The notes beneath the pieces are model-generated. The model was given only the letters and a program-made list of their open reading frames with translations, did not search any database and was not told the DNA's origin. The translations under genes were made by a program, and so were the position numbers. From Thiomonas intermedia (lineage in GTDB: Bacteria; Pseudomonadota; Gammaproteobacteria; Burkholderiales; Burkholderiaceae_C), in the NCBI GenBank assembly GCA_022730375.1, contig DZDA01000002.1, forward strand, positions 1-64,000: a stretch of 64,000 nucleotides of DNA, in the 5' to 3' direction. Shown piece after piece: positions 39,658 to 54,472 of this stretch; position 1 is the stretch's first letter, and each line of letters begins with the position of its first letter.

Positions 39658-40096
39658 TTTGCAGCCCTTGTTGCAGCATTTGCGGGTGATTGGAAAGCCA
39701 CTGATAAAACTCGATGTTCTGTACCGCGTCTGCCACCTGCGGGCTGAGTGACTGGGAGTCAAATCCACCCGGATAAGCCCCGTTGCCGCTTGTGAGGTGC
39801 GGCACGCTGATGAACACCGCCAAAGCCAGCGAAGCGGTGGCCATGCCTGCGGCAAACACCCGGGGCCAGCGCACGGTGCGAGAAGAATGACGCGGCAGGC
39901 GGCGATGCGGCAGGCGTGCAGCAAGCTGGGGCAGGGGCGCCAGAAGGTGGCTCAGCTGCTGGCCGAACTGCAGCTCTTGCTGGCACTGCGGGCAATTTTT
40001 CAGATGAGCCTCGATATGCGCCGCCTGTTCAGCCGACGCCAGACCACTGCGATAGTGGTCGATCTGAGCGGAAGAGAGATGGTTGCGGGTCGTCAT
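39641..40096 (-). CDS. Putative zinc-finger anti-sigma factor
   Basis: HIEAHLKNCPQCQQEL HxxxCxxC motif, single TM segment, directly downstream of a sigma factor gene. Confidence 0.78.
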   Translation of the reverse strand: MTTRNHLSSAQIDHYRSGLASAEQAAHIEAHLKNCPQCQQELQFGQQLSHLLAPLPQLAARLPHRRLPRHSSRTVRWPRVFAAGMATASLALAVFISVPHLTSGNGAYPGGFDSQSLSPQVADAVQNIEFYQWLSNHPQMLQQGLQNGNPA

Positions 40097-40118
40097 GATG
40101 TCACCTGATTCAGGCAGT

Positions 40119-40712
40119 TCAAACTTTAGCGGGATGGTCGGATTCAAGCAATTCCCTCAAGCGGGTGAGCGCGCGCATGTGGTGCGTTTTGACGCTACCT
40201 TCACTGACTTTCATCGTCGCTGCCGTGTCCACGATGGACAAACCTTCCATTTCGCGCAGCAGAAACGCCTCGCGCTGCCGCGGGCTGAGGGCGGAAATGG
40301 CATCGGCAATGCGTCCGGCAAGCTGGCCGTTGGCGACTTCCTGCTCCGGGCCGAGGGCGCCGTCGGCAATCTGCTCCCAACTGGGCGGTTGATCGTCTTC
40401 TTCGTCGCTGGAGAAGAAAAAATCGAAAATTTTCTCCACCTTGCGCCGACGGTGCATATCGGTGATGCGGTTGCGCAGAATGCTGTAGAACAGCGGCGCC
40501 CATTCCTCCGCCGGCCGCAGCTTGTAGTTGCTCACCAGTTTGAGCAGGCTGTCCTGCACCACATCGGCGGCCAGCGCAGCGTCGCGCAATTCAATCAGCG
40601 CCATGCGGGTGGCGCGCACGCGCACCTCGGCGCAAAAACGATTGAGCGCGACCGAATCGTGTTGCGAGGTGTCGATCACGAGCGCTTGGGAGAGGGCGTA
40701 AGCATGATCCAT
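40119..40712 (-). CDS. ECF-type RNA polymerase sigma factor
   Basis: Region 2 ALAADVVQDSLLKLVSN...LFYSILRNRITDMHRRRK; region 4 ALSPRQREAFLLREMEGLSIVDTAATMKVSEGSVKTHHMRALTRL. Confidence 0.9.
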   Translation of the reverse strand: MDHAYALSQALVIDTSQHDSVALNRFCAEVRVRATRMALIELRDAALAADVVQDSLLKLVSNYKLRPAEEWAPLFYSILRNRITDMHRRRKVEKIFDFFFSSDEEDDQPPSWEQIADGALGPEQEVANGQLAGRIADAISALSPRQREAFLLREMEGLSIVDTAATMKVSEGSVKTHHMRALTRLRELLESDHPAKV

Positions 40713-40907
40713 AGCATAGTGGGCCGGTTCTGGCGGGTGGGTTTCGGTCGAAAACGGGGTCTTAGCCTCTGTAACGCCGTTCCACATGCCGTGATGACAG
40801 CGAATCCGCTCGCCAGACTGAAAATTTCTGTGACGCCGCCCGGTTTGCGCCTGCGCAGGGCTCCGTAGAATGGCAGCGCCTTTCGCCATCCCGCCCCAGC
40901 GCTTGCC

Positions 40908-42119
40908 GTGAACCCTCGCCTCGACCTGCTTCAGCCCTATCCGTTTGAAAAACTGCGCGCGCTCCACCAAGGGGTGACGGCACCCGCGCAGTGGCCTGCG
41001 ATCAGCCTGGGCATAGGCGAGCCCAAACATCCCACCCCGTCCTTCATCCGCGATGCCCTGGCCGCCCATCTGGAGGGTCTGTCGGTCTATCCCAGCACGC
41101 TCGGCACGGCGGAACTGCGGGAGGCTTGCGCGCAATGGGCGAGCCGCCGCTACGGCGTGCCGCTGAACGCGCAGACGCAGGTGCTGCCGATCAACGGATC
41201 GCGCGAGGCGCTGTTCGCCATTGCGCAGACCGTGGTGGACGCGAGCCGGGCCGGGGCCACGGTGGTCTGTCCCAATCCGTTCTATCAAATCTATGAAGGC
41301 GCTGCGTTGCTGGCTGGCGCGCAGCCGTATTTCGCCGCGGTGGATGCGCAGCGCAATTTCGCCGTCGATTGGGCGGCAGTGCCCGAGGCGGTGTGGCAGC
41401 GCACCCAGTTGCTCTACGTTTGCTCGCCGGGCAATCCCACAGGCGCGGTCATGCCCCTGGAAGAATGGAAGTTGCTGTTCGAGTTGTCCGACCGGCACGG
41501 TTTTGTCATTGCCAGCGACGAGTGCTATTCAGAAATCTGGTTCGGCGGGCAACCTCCGCTGGGCGGACTGGAAGCCGCATGGCAACTGGGGCGGACGGAC
41601 TTTCGCAACCTGCTGTTCTTCACCTCGCTTTCCAAGCGCTCGAACGTGCCCGGTCTGCGCTCCGGTTTTGTCGCGGGCGATGCCAAGCTGATTGCGGCTT
41701 TCACCCGCTATCGCACTTACCACGGCAGCGCGATGGGGCCAGCCGTGCAGGCCGCAAGCGCCGCCGCCTGGAACGATGAAACGCATGTCGAGCACAACCG
41801 CGCGCTATACCGCGAAAAATTCGTCGCCGTGCTGCCGATTTTGCAGCCGGTACTCGACGTGCAATTGCCCGATGCCGGGTTCTACCTCTGGGCGGCCACG
41901 CCGGGCGATGATGCGCAGTTCTCCCGCGGGCTGCTCGAAAAATACAATGTCACTGTTTTGCCGGGCAGCTATCTGGCGCGGGAGCAGGACGGCACCAATC
42001 CGGGGCGCGGTCGTATTCGCATGGCCCTGGTGGCCCCGCTGGAAGAATGCGTCGAAGCCGCCCGCCGTATTGCCGCCTATTGTTCTGAACTGATCCACTC
42101 ACAAAGACCCTCACCATGA
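40908..42119 (+). CDS. dapC: Succinyldiaminopimelate transaminase
   Basis: [22 protein letters not shown]; class I aminotransferase ([15 protein letters not shown]); upstream of dapD. Confidence 0.92.
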   Translation: MNPRLDLLQPYPFEKLRALHQGVTAPAQWPAISLGIGEPKHPTPSFIRDALAAHLEGLSVYPSTLGTAELREACAQWASRRYGVPLNAQTQVLPINGSREALFAIAQTVVDASRAGATVVCPNPFYQIYEGAALLAGAQPYFAAVDAQRNFAVDWAAVPEAVWQRTQLLYVCSPGNPTGAVMPLEEWKLLFELSDRHGFVIASDECYSEIWFGGQPPLGGLEAAWQLGRTDFRNLLFFTSLSKRSNVPGLRSGFVAGDAKLIAAFTRYRTYHGSAMGPAVQAASAAAWNDETHVEHNRALYREKFVAVLPILQPVLDVQLPDAGFYLWAATPGDDAQFSRGLLEKYNVTVLPGSYLAREQDGTNPGRGRIRMALVAPLEECVEAARRIAAYCSELIHSQRPSP

Positions 42120-42937
42120 CGCAACAACTGCAGACCCTTATCGACCAGGCTTGGGAAAACCGCACCGAATACAGCCCGGCCAATGCACCGGCTGAACTGC
42201 GCGATGCCGTGGGCCACGTGATCGACCAGCTCAACGTGGGCAAACTGCGGGTGGCCGAGCGCGTGGGCGGCGAGTGGGTGACGCACCAGTGGCTGAAAAA
42301 GGCCGTGCTGCTGAGCTTCCGTCTGCACGACAACGTGGCCATGCAGGCCGGCGATCTGCACTTTTTCGACAAGGTGCAGACCAAGTTCCACAACCTCGAC
42401 GAAGCGCAGATGCGCGCCACCGGGGTGCGCGTGGTGCCGCCGGCCGTGGCGCGGCACGGCTCTTATATCGCGCCCAATGTGGTGCTCATGCCGTCGTATG
42501 TGAACATCGGCGCCTATGTGGACGAGGGCACGATGGTCGATACCTGGGCCACCGTGGGGTCGTGCGCGCAGATCGGCAAGAACGTGCATCTGTCCGGCGG
42601 CGTAGGCATCGGCGGGGTGCTCGAACCCATCCAGGCCAACCCGACCATCATCGGCGACAACTGCTTCATCGGCGCGCGCTCGGAGGTGGTGGAGGGTGTG
42701 ATCGTCGAAGACAATTGCGTCATTTCGATGGGCGTCTACATCGGCAAATCGACCAAGATCTACGACCGCGCCACCGGCGAAGTGAGCTATGGCCGCATTC
42801 CCGAGGGTTCAGTGGTGGTCAGCGGCAACTTGCCCAGCAGCGATGGCAAATACAGCTTGTACTGCGCCGTAATCGTCAAACAGGTGGATGCGCAGACGCG
42901 CTCCAAGACCAGCATCAACGAACTGCTGCGGACCTGA
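42116..42937 (+). CDS. dapD: Tetrahydrodipicolinate N-succinyltransferase
   Basis: Hexapeptide-repeat protein; [48 protein letters not shown]. Confidence 0.96.
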   Translation: MTQQLQTLIDQAWENRTEYSPANAPAELRDAVGHVIDQLNVGKLRVAERVGGEWVTHQWLKKAVLLSFRLHDNVAMQAGDLHFFDKVQTKFHNLDEAQMRATGVRVVPPAVARHGSYIAPNVVLMPSYVNIGAYVDEGTMVDTWATVGSCAQIGKNVHLSGGVGIGGVLEPIQANPTIIGDNCFIGARSEVVEGVIVEDNCVISMGVYIGKSTKIYDRATGEVSYGRIPEGSVVVSGNLPSSDGKYSLYCAVIVKQVDAQTRSKTSINELLRT

Positions 42938-42993
42938 CAGGTACTGCGCGCAGCCTCGGGATCTCGGCGTCCAACACTAAAAAAGGGGGAGTT

Positions 42994-46266
<3,273 letters not shown>

Positions 46267-46270
<4 letters not shown>

Positions 46271-48216
46271 TCCGGCTGACCGACATCGTCTTGCGCCGCG
46301 GCATTCAGGTGGTGCTCGATCAGGCCAGCCTGACCCTGCACCCCGGCGACAAGGTCGGCCTGGTGGGAGTAAACGGCGCGGGGAAAACGTCTTTGTTCGC
46401 CTTGCTGCTCGGCGGACTGCATGAAGATGCGGGCAAGCTGGAAAAGCCGGCGAACTGGCGTCTGGCCACGGTGGCCCAGGACGTTCCCGATTCCGACGGC
46501 ACCGCGACCGATTTCGTGCTGCAAGGCGATGTTGCCCTGCAAGCCGCGCAGCAGGCGCTGCAGGCCGCCATGGCCGCGCCCGAACACGACGAAGCCTCGG
46601 GTCATGCCCTGGCCGAAGCGCAGCATGCGTTTGAACTGGCCGATGGCTACACCGCCCGCGCCCGCGCCGAAGCCTTGCTGCTCGGCCTGGGCTTCAGCGT
46701 GGCCGAACTGCGCAAGCCGGTGATGCAGTTCTCCGGCGGCTGGCGCATGCGGCTGGCCTTGGCGCAGGCGCTGTTCGCTCCCAGCGACTGCCTGCTGCTC
46801 GACGAGCCGACCAATCACCTCGACCTCGACGCGCTGGTCTGGCTGGAGCAATGGCTGGCGCGCTATCCCGGTCTGTTGCTGGTCATTTCGCACGACCGCG
46901 AATTTCTCGACGCGGTGTGCCGCGTCACCGTGCATCTCGACGGCGGCAAGCTCACCCGCTACGGCGGCAATTACACCCTGTTCGAAGAGCAGCGCGCCGA
47001 AAAACTCATGCAGCAGCAGGCGGCGTTCACCCGCCAGCAGCAAGACATCGCGCGGCTGACGCGCTTTGTCGAACGCTTCCGCGCCAAAGCGACCAAGGCG
47101 CGGCAGGCGCAGAGCCGCATGAAAGCGCTTGAACGCATGGAACGGCTGGCGCCGGTCTATCTGAGCGGGGCGCTGCGCATCGAACTGCTGGAGCCGCTGA
47201 ACCTGCCGCAGCAGTTGCTCACCTTGAGCGAGGCCGACTGCGGCTACGGCGATCCGCCGGTATTGCGCTCGGTGGCGCGTGAAATCACCGGTGGGCTGCG
47301 CATCGGCATTCTGGGGGCGAACGGGCAGGGCAAGTCCACACTGGTGAAAACGCTGGCCGGGGTGTTGCCCCTGCGGGCCGGGCACCGCCGAGAAGGCAAA
47401 GGGCTGGTGATCGGCTACTTCGCGCAGCAGGAAGTGGATGTGCTGCGGCTCGACGAAACGCCCCTGCAGCACATGCAGCGCCTGGCGCGCGACATCGCCC
47501 CCAGCACCACGGAACAAGAATGGCGCAACTGGCTCGGACGCTATCAGTTCGACGGCGACATGATGACCCGCGCCTGCGGCAGCTTTTCCGGTGGCGAAAA
47601 AGCACGGCTGGCGCTGGCCCTGGTGATCTGGCGCAAACCCAATCTGCTGTTGCTCGACGAGCCGACCAACCACCTCGATCTGCCCACCCGCGAGGCGCTC
47701 GCCATGGCCTTGCAGGACTTCGCGGGCACGGTGCTGCTGGTGTCGCACGACCGGGCCTTGCTGCGCGCCACCTGCGACGCTTTCTGGCTGGTGGCCGACG
47801 GTCAGGTGCGAGATTTCGACGGCAGTCTCGACGACTATCAGCAATGGGCGCTCTCGCGCACTGCCCAGCGCCAGAGCGCAGCGCAAGACAAGCCGCAGCC
47901 GTCTGGCGTCGCTGCAGACGAACCCTTGCCCGCCGCCGACCGCAAGGAAGCCCGCCGCCAGCAGGCCGAGCAGCGGCAGCAGCGCGCGCAGCAGCTCAAG
48001 CCGGTCAAGGCCGAGTTCACGCGGGTCGAACAAGAGCTGCGCCAACTCGAAGCCGAGCGCACCGCCATCGAGGCCGCGCTGGCGCACCCGGACACGCCGG
48101 CCGCCGAACGGGTGGAGCAGGGGCGGCGGCATCACGCCCTGGCTGAGCGCATCGGCGCACTGGAAGAGCGCTGGCTTGAACTGGGCGAACAACTGGAGTC
48201 TTTGCAATCGGTTTGA
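46267..48216 (+). CDS. ABC-F ATPase, YheS-like
   Basis: Two ABC domains (GVNGAGKTSLFALLLGG, GANGQGKSTLVKTLAG), ABC-F linker, coiled C-terminus. Confidence 0.92.
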
Positions 48217-48247
48217 GAGCCCCCAGACCTGCCGCGTGCGCGCCAGG

Positions 48248-48295
48248 CCCCCCGAGGGGGATGAGAAAACTTGGGGCGGCCCTACGTTTTCTCAT
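48248..48295 (+). repeat. Two-hairpin intergenic repeat, copy C
   Basis: CCCCCCGAGGGGG, then ATGAGAAAAC-[TTGGGGCGGCCCTAC]-GTTTTCTCAT. Confidence 0.85.
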
Positions 48296-48344
48296 GCGCG
48301 CCCGCCGCGAAATTTGATCCATGCTGATATGCGGACGTTTCTAT

Positions 48345-48361
48345 CCGAGTAAATTACTCGG
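48345..48361. promoter_or_regulatory. 17-bp palindromic operator-like site upstream of the DUF6858-like gene
   Basis: CCGAGTAA-A-TTACTCGG perfect inverted repeat, 52 nt upstream of the ATG. Confidence 0.55.
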
Positions 48362-48412
48362 CTGTTCATTCACCTCAGCGCCGATCTGTCTGCGCGCCAT
48401 CCCGGAGTCCCC

Positions 48413-48805
48413 ATGAAACAAACCCTGCTGCAGGAAAAATACCCCGTTTACGTTGCCGAAGTTTCCAAATCCGAAACGCGTTACACCACGGTCGATGAAG
48501 TGGTGGCGTATTTCAAGGAAAAGATCGCGGCCAACCCCAAGGTGAAATTCATCGCCGTGTTCGACCATTTCGAACACACCACCCAGATCGGCGGCACTAT
48601 TGCGCCGGAAATCAAGGCTGCAGCCGAAGTGATCTTCTGCTTCGGCATCGCGCTGCCCAACCCCATGGTGCTGGCTGTGCGTCCCCGCTCCATCGGCATT
48701 GCCGACATGGGCGACAAGTTTGTAGTCACCTTCCTCGAAGCGCCGATGGCCCCTGCCAACGAAGCCATGGAAGCCTGGACCAAGGGTCTGCACACCAAAG
48801 ACTGA
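48413..48805 (+). CDS. Conserved hypothetical protein (DUF6858-like)
   Basis: MKQTLLQEKYPVYVAEVSKSETRYTTVDEVVAYFKEKIAANPKVKFIAVFDHFEHT...; isolated gene with its own terminator. Confidence 0.8.
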   Translation: MKQTLLQEKYPVYVAEVSKSETRYTTVDEVVAYFKEKIAANPKVKFIAVFDHFEHTTQIGGTIAPEIKAAAEVIFCFGIALPNPMVLAVRPRSIGIADMGDKFVVTFLEAPMAPANEAMEAWTKGLHTKD

Positions 48806-48839
48806 TTTCGGCTCCGGCCCTTTCAGCCTGACCAAGGCG

Positions 48840-48871
48840 CCGCGCGACTGCGAAGTCCGCGGTGTTTTTTT
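48840..48871 (+). terminator. Rho-independent terminator after the DUF6858-like gene
   Basis: CCGCG(c)GACT-GCGA-AGTCCGCGG then TG and T7. Confidence 0.75.
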
Positions 48872-48884
48872 GTGTGCCGAAAAA

Positions 48885-50237
48885 CTACCCTGGAGCCCTG
48901 CGAGCCACGCGCCACAACAGCACGGCAAAGCAGCTTGCCGCGATCGCCAGTCCAGTGGTGTTGCCCATCCAGAATCCGGCGGCGCCTTGCAGCGCGGGCG
49001 GGGTGATGCCCAGGGTGTTGAATCCCAGCAGATAGCCGCCCCCCAGGCCGATGCCCCAAAGCGACAGCGCGTACAACATGCTGGGCAGCAGAGCGATGTG
49101 GTACGAGCGCAGGATGAAGGCGCTGGTGGACTGCACCGCGTCGAACACCTGATAAAGCGCGATGAACAGGAACAGGTGATAGGCCACGGCCTGCACCTGC
49201 GGGTCGGAGGTGTACCAGCCGATGATGCGCCCGCGCTCCAGCCAGACGACCAGGCCGATGACGATGGAGAGCAGCGCAGCCGCCCCTACGCCGCTCCAGG
49301 CCGTGTGCCGCGCGGCCCGGGTATGGCCGGCGCCCAGATGCTGGGCCACTACCGAGCCCGTGGCAATGGAAATGGACAGCGGCAGCATATAGAGCACGGT
49401 GGCGAAGCTGGCAGTGATCTGGTGGGCCGCCAGCACGGTGTCTCCCAGCCGGGCGATGAACAGCGCCATGAAGGTGAAGGCCGACACTTCGACCAGCAGG
49501 CTCAGGCCGATCGGCCCGCCCAGACGCAGCAAATGCGCTTGCGCCTTCCAGTCCGGCCAGTCCCAGCGCGAGAGCGCGGCATAGGGACGCAGCGCGGCGC
49601 TGTAGCGGTGCTGCAGCAGCGCCACGGCAAGCAGCCCATATTGAGTCAGCACGGTAGCGGCGGCGCAGCCCTCCGCGCCCAGCGGCGTCATGCCATGCAG
49701 GCCAAATTTCCCGGGCAGTAGAAACACGGCATTGAGCAACAGCTTGACGCCCAGGCCCCCAATCTGCAGCGCGGCGGTAAGCAAGGGGCGCGAAATGGCC
49801 TGGCTGAGCGCGGCGTGCACCCGAAAGGCGAGAGCGGCCGGCAGGCCGAGGGCGAGAATCGCCAGATAGCGATCAACCGTCGCGTCGCGCGCCTGACCGG
49901 TCAACGCCAACAGCGGCTGCGGCCAGAGCAGCACCGCGATGCCCAGAGCGCAAAGACCCCCGGCCAGCCAGAGCCCCTGGCGGAAACTGGCCCCCACCGC
50001 GTCGGGCTGGCCCGCCCCGAATCCTCGCCCGAGCGTGGGCAAGAGGGACTGGGTGACCCCGGAGAGCGAGACGAACAAGGTGATGTAGATCGCCTGCCCG
50101 ATGGACAGAGTGGCCAGACTGGCCGTGGAGGCGAAGTGTCCCAGCATCACCGTATCGGCCACACCGAAGCCGATGACGGCAAGCTGGCCGATGAGCACAC
50201 TCACCGCCAGACGCAACAGATTGCGCAGAGGACGCAT
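48885..50237 (-). CDS. MATE family multidrug/Na+ antiporter
   Basis: 12-TM protein, IGFGVADTVMLGHF and LLPTLGRGFGAGQ motifs. Confidence 0.9.
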   Translation of the reverse strand: MRPLRNLLRLAVSVLIGQLAVIGFGVADTVMLGHFASTASLATLSIGQAIYITLFVSLSGVTQSLLPTLGRGFGAGQPDAVGASFRQGLWLAGGLCALGIAVLLWPQPLLALTGQARDATVDRYLAILALGLPAALAFRVHAALSQAISRPLLTAALQIGGLGVKLLLNAVFLLPGKFGLHGMTPLGAEGCAAATVLTQYGLLAVALLQHRYSAALRPYAALSRWDWPDWKAQAHLLRLGGPIGLSLLVEVSAFTFMALFIARLGDTVLAAHQITASFATVLYMLPLSISIATGSVVAQHLGAGHTRAARHTAWSGVGAAALLSIVIGLVVWLERGRIIGWYTSDPQVQAVAYHLFLFIALYQVFDAVQSTSAFILRSYHIALLPSMLYALSLWGIGLGGGYLLGFNTLGITPPALQGAAGFWMGNTTGLAIAASCFAVLLWRVARRAPG

Positions 50238-50247
50238 GGGAAGCGGC

Positions 50248-51945
50248 TCAGGGGCGTGTAGGCGCGAGACGTTGGTACAGATAGAGCGTGCCGCCGCGAT
50301 CCCCCGGACGGCCGCCGCGCCAGATCAGACGCCACTGCGACGCAGGCAGCGGCGCGCGGGCGCCCAGCGCGTAGGTGCATTGCGCCGTGCGCGAGGCGGA
50401 GAAATCGAGCCGGCTCCAGTAGCCGATCAGCGCCTGCGTGGTCAGATCGATGGCCACAGGCTGTAAGCAGGGCGAGCCGACCTGCATCGACAGCGCGCTG
50501 GCGCTCTGCACCGCATGCGCGACCTCGCGCCCCACGTTGCGGTAGGTGCTCGCATAGTTCAGAACCGGCATCCACAAGCTGCCCACCAGCACCCAGGCCA
50601 GGGTCACGCCGCTGGCCGACAACACCATGCCTTTCCACAAGGGGTGACGGTGGCGTCCGGTACGCCAAACCACCACCGCACCCCAGGCCAGAGTGGCGAA
50701 CAGCGAGATCCCCAGGGCGACGGGGTCGAGACTGAATTGAAAGCCCGGAGCCAGCCGTGCAATATTGGCGGCCGGCTTGGCCGGCCAGCCAATGAACATG
50801 GCCAGCCACATGACCCAGACCACCAAGGCCAGCAGGCTGTAGAACAGCACGGCAAACCAGTCGATCGCCGCCAGGCCCGCGCGGCGCAATACCGGCAGCG
50901 CGAATCCCGACAGAATGGCCAGGGGCGGCAGGGCCAACAGAAAAACCTTGTCGTTGTTGCCCAGCGCCAGCGCGCTGAGCAAAGCCAGGGCCGCAAGGGC
51001 CCATGCGGGCCGCAGATGCCAGGCCATCAGGGACTCACGCCAGCGCCACAAGCCCCATGCGGCCAGCGGCCAGGCCGGCCAGGTGAACCACAGCCCGATG
51101 CGAAAGAATTTGCCCAGAGTGTCCAGATCGGGCCATTTGCCTCGCAGCATCCACCCCATCTGCGATTCGGCCCACAGCCCTGACAACACGCCGACCGCCA
51201 ACGCCAGCATGAGTGCCCAGTTGCCGCGGCGCAAACTGCCCCACAGCACGAGACCGAGCGTGAAGCTCAGCAGCAGGGCAAACCATCCCGCCGCGGTCAG
51301 CGCCAGACACAGCAAGCCCGTGGCGATCAGGCTGGCCGATTTCCAGGGTTTTCGCGGCAGCAGCGATACCCCCAGCAAGATGCCGCTCACTGCGGCGAGT
51401 TGCACGACCTGGGTCGAGGCTTCGTGACCGCGCCCCAACAGGCCCAGCGTGGCCAGAAAGGTCAGCAGCACGCCATCGGCGATGGCGCGTGCATAGTCGT
51501 TGGGAACGATGGGCGGACCAAACGCGGGCCGCACGGGTTGGGCGTCGTCGTGGCGGGCGAAGTGAAAGGCGGCGTACCACGTCAGACTCATGCTGGCTGC
51601 TAATGCCAGCATGAACGGCAGCCGCGACGCCAGTACCGGCCCCAGCCAGGAACCCAGGAGTTGTATCGATCCCGCTCCCAGCCAGTGGGCCAGCCAGCCG
51701 CCGCTGACCGTCTGCCCGTACAGCGTGGGATGAAACCAGGACGTGAGACCCTGCGCCATCTGCCACATCACTGCGAAACTCAGACCATCCGTGCGCCAGG
51801 GATCGCGACCGATGAATCCCGGAAGAAGGTAGGCCGCACACAGGAGCAGAAGCAGCGGCCGCGACAGCTTGCCTACCGCACCCGGCTGCAGCGAGGGGCG
51901 CGTCGGCGGTCTGCGGGTCTGTCCGTGAGAAAACGGCGAGCTCAT
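50248..51945 (-). CDS. Integral membrane glycosyltransferase, ArnT/PMT-like
   Basis: Multi-TM protein with LPGFIGRDPWRTDGLSFAVMWQMAQG N-terminal loop and C-terminal soluble domain. Confidence 0.65.
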   Translation of the reverse strand: MSSPFSHGQTRRPPTRPSLQPGAVGKLSRPLLLLLCAAYLLPGFIGRDPWRTDGLSFAVMWQMAQGLTSWFHPTLYGQTVSGGWLAHWLGAGSIQLLGSWLGPVLASRLPFMLALAASMSLTWYAAFHFARHDDAQPVRPAFGPPIVPNDYARAIADGVLLTFLATLGLLGRGHEASTQVVQLAAVSGILLGVSLLPRKPWKSASLIATGLLCLALTAAGWFALLLSFTLGLVLWGSLRRGNWALMLALAVGVLSGLWAESQMGWMLRGKWPDLDTLGKFFRIGLWFTWPAWPLAAWGLWRWRESLMAWHLRPAWALAALALLSALALGNNDKVFLLALPPLAILSGFALPVLRRAGLAAIDWFAVLFYSLLALVVWVMWLAMFIGWPAKPAANIARLAPGFQFSLDPVALGISLFATLAWGAVVVWRTGRHRHPLWKGMVLSASGVTLAWVLVGSLWMPVLNYASTYRNVGREVAHAVQSASALSMQVGSPCLQPVAIDLTTQALIGYWSRLDFSASRTAQCTYALGARAPLPASQWRLIWRGGRPGDRGGTLYLYQRLAPTRP

Positions 51946-51991
51946 GGCGAGTGCGATGGCGGATGAGAGTTACGGATGCGTGGGAAACAAC

Positions 51992-52014
51992 AACGGGCAG
52001 CCAGGCTGCCCGTT
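51992..52014 (-). terminator. Probable terminator of rpmE2
   Basis: AACGGGCAG-CCAGG-CTGCCCGTT stem 62 nt past the stop; GTTGTTTCC follows on the minus strand. Confidence 0.65.
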
Positions 52015-52076
52015 ATGGGGTGCAACTCAGGGGTTGTTGCGTACAACCCCGTGGCGCGAAAGGCGCGCGATGCGCC

Positions 52077-52337
52077 TCAGGCCTTGCCCGCTGCCTTGGC
52101 GAATTTCTGGCGGAACTTCTCGACGCGGCCGCCCAGTGTATCGATGCTCTTTTGTTTGCCGGTGTAGAAAGGATGCGACTCACCGCTGGTTTCCACTTTG
52201 TACAGGGGAACCTCACGGCCATCGTCGAGCTTGATGGTTTCGCGGGTCTGCGCTGTGGAAGAGATGAGAATCTGCGAACCAGTGGACAGGTCGAGGAAGC
52301 AGACTTCGCGGTACTGGGGGTGGATTCCTGATTTCAT
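52077..52337 (-). CDS. rpmE2: 50S ribosomal protein L31 type B
   Basis: [35 protein letters not shown]...[22 protein letters not shown]; no zinc CxxC. Confidence 0.95.
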   Translation of the reverse strand: MKSGIHPQYREVCFLDLSTGSQILISSTAQTRETIKLDDGREVPLYKVETSGESHPFYTGKQKSIDTLGGRVEKFRQKFAKAAGKA

Positions 52338-52477
52338 GGGGGTTCCTTGGGTAACGATCTTGACGATCAAACGCTAGCCGCCGACGCGTGATGTTGCTGC
52401 AAACGATTGCTGCACTCGGTTGTTGCAAACCGTCGGTACTTGGCAAAACACGGCATTGTCGCAGATTTTTCGGGCGA

Positions 52478-53740
<1,263 letters not shown>

Positions 53741-53976
53741 GATGAAAAGCTCGGGAAGGGGAGGCTGCGCTGTATCCGTCGTCAGACGGAGCGTGCATCA
53801 GAGCGGCACGCGCAAGCAGCAAAAAGAATCGTGAGGGAGTGTGGGCCGTGCTATGGGTGCACGGCAGGGTGTCACGGCGGTTGAGTTGCCTGGAGCGGCA
53901 GCTCAACCTGAGTGTTGCGCGGTGCGGAGTGTGAGGATCAGTGTGAGGATTGAGAACTGCACCGCGCAAGAAAGAA
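53741..53976 (-). promoter_or_regulatory. Structured rho 5' leader
   Basis: Inverted repeats: TTGCGCGGTGC/GCACCGCGCAA (53915-53925/53959-53969), GTTGAGTTGCC/GGCAGCTCAAC (about 53880-53907), CCGTGC/GCACGG, TCCGTC/GACGGA. Confidence 0.6.
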
Positions 53977-54007
53977 ATTATAGATGGGCGTCGACGAAAG
54001 CCGTCAA
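53977..54007 (-). promoter_or_regulatory. Putative sigma-70 promoter for rho inside the trxA 3' end
   Basis: Minus strand TTGACG-N19-TATAAT; the -10 contains the trxA TAA stop codon. Confidence 0.5.
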
Positions 54008-54307
54008 TTGGGACTTGGAGGCAGCGCCCACTTTATTGCCAGCCAACTCGCCGTTCTTGAACAGCAGCAGGGTGGGAATGCCACGAATGCCGAACTTGGC
54101 GGGGATGCTGCGGTTCTCGTCCACATTGACCTTCACGATGGCGAGCTTGCCCTGGTATTCGCTGGCCATCTCGTCGAGCGTGGGAGCGATCATGCGGCAA
54201 GGCCCGCACCATTCGGCCCAGAAGTCCACGAGAACGGGAACGCCGGACTTCAGCACGTCTTGCTCGAAATCGGCGTCATTGGTGTGTTTGATCAGTTCGC
54301 TAGCCAT
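53978..54307 (-). CDS. trxA: Thioredoxin 1
   Basis: [24 protein letters not shown]. Confidence 0.98.
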   Translation of the reverse strand: MASELIKHTNDADFEQDVLKSGVPVLVDFWAEWCGPCRMIAPTLDEMASEYQGKLAIVKVNVDENRSIPAKFGIRGIPTLLLFKNGELAGNKVGAASKSQLTAFVDAHL

Positions 54308-54472
54308 GGTCACCTCGATAGAAAGATTTGATGGGGATTTTGACACAAGTTGCCACTAGGGCGCTGAACGCGTCTGGTGGATACGGAATCAGCGCCGGGA
54401 CAAAAAGCCTTTGGGTTGCCGATGAACAAGCGCGCATCAGACGCAGCGGGCAGGCAAGGGTGTTGGGGTGAC

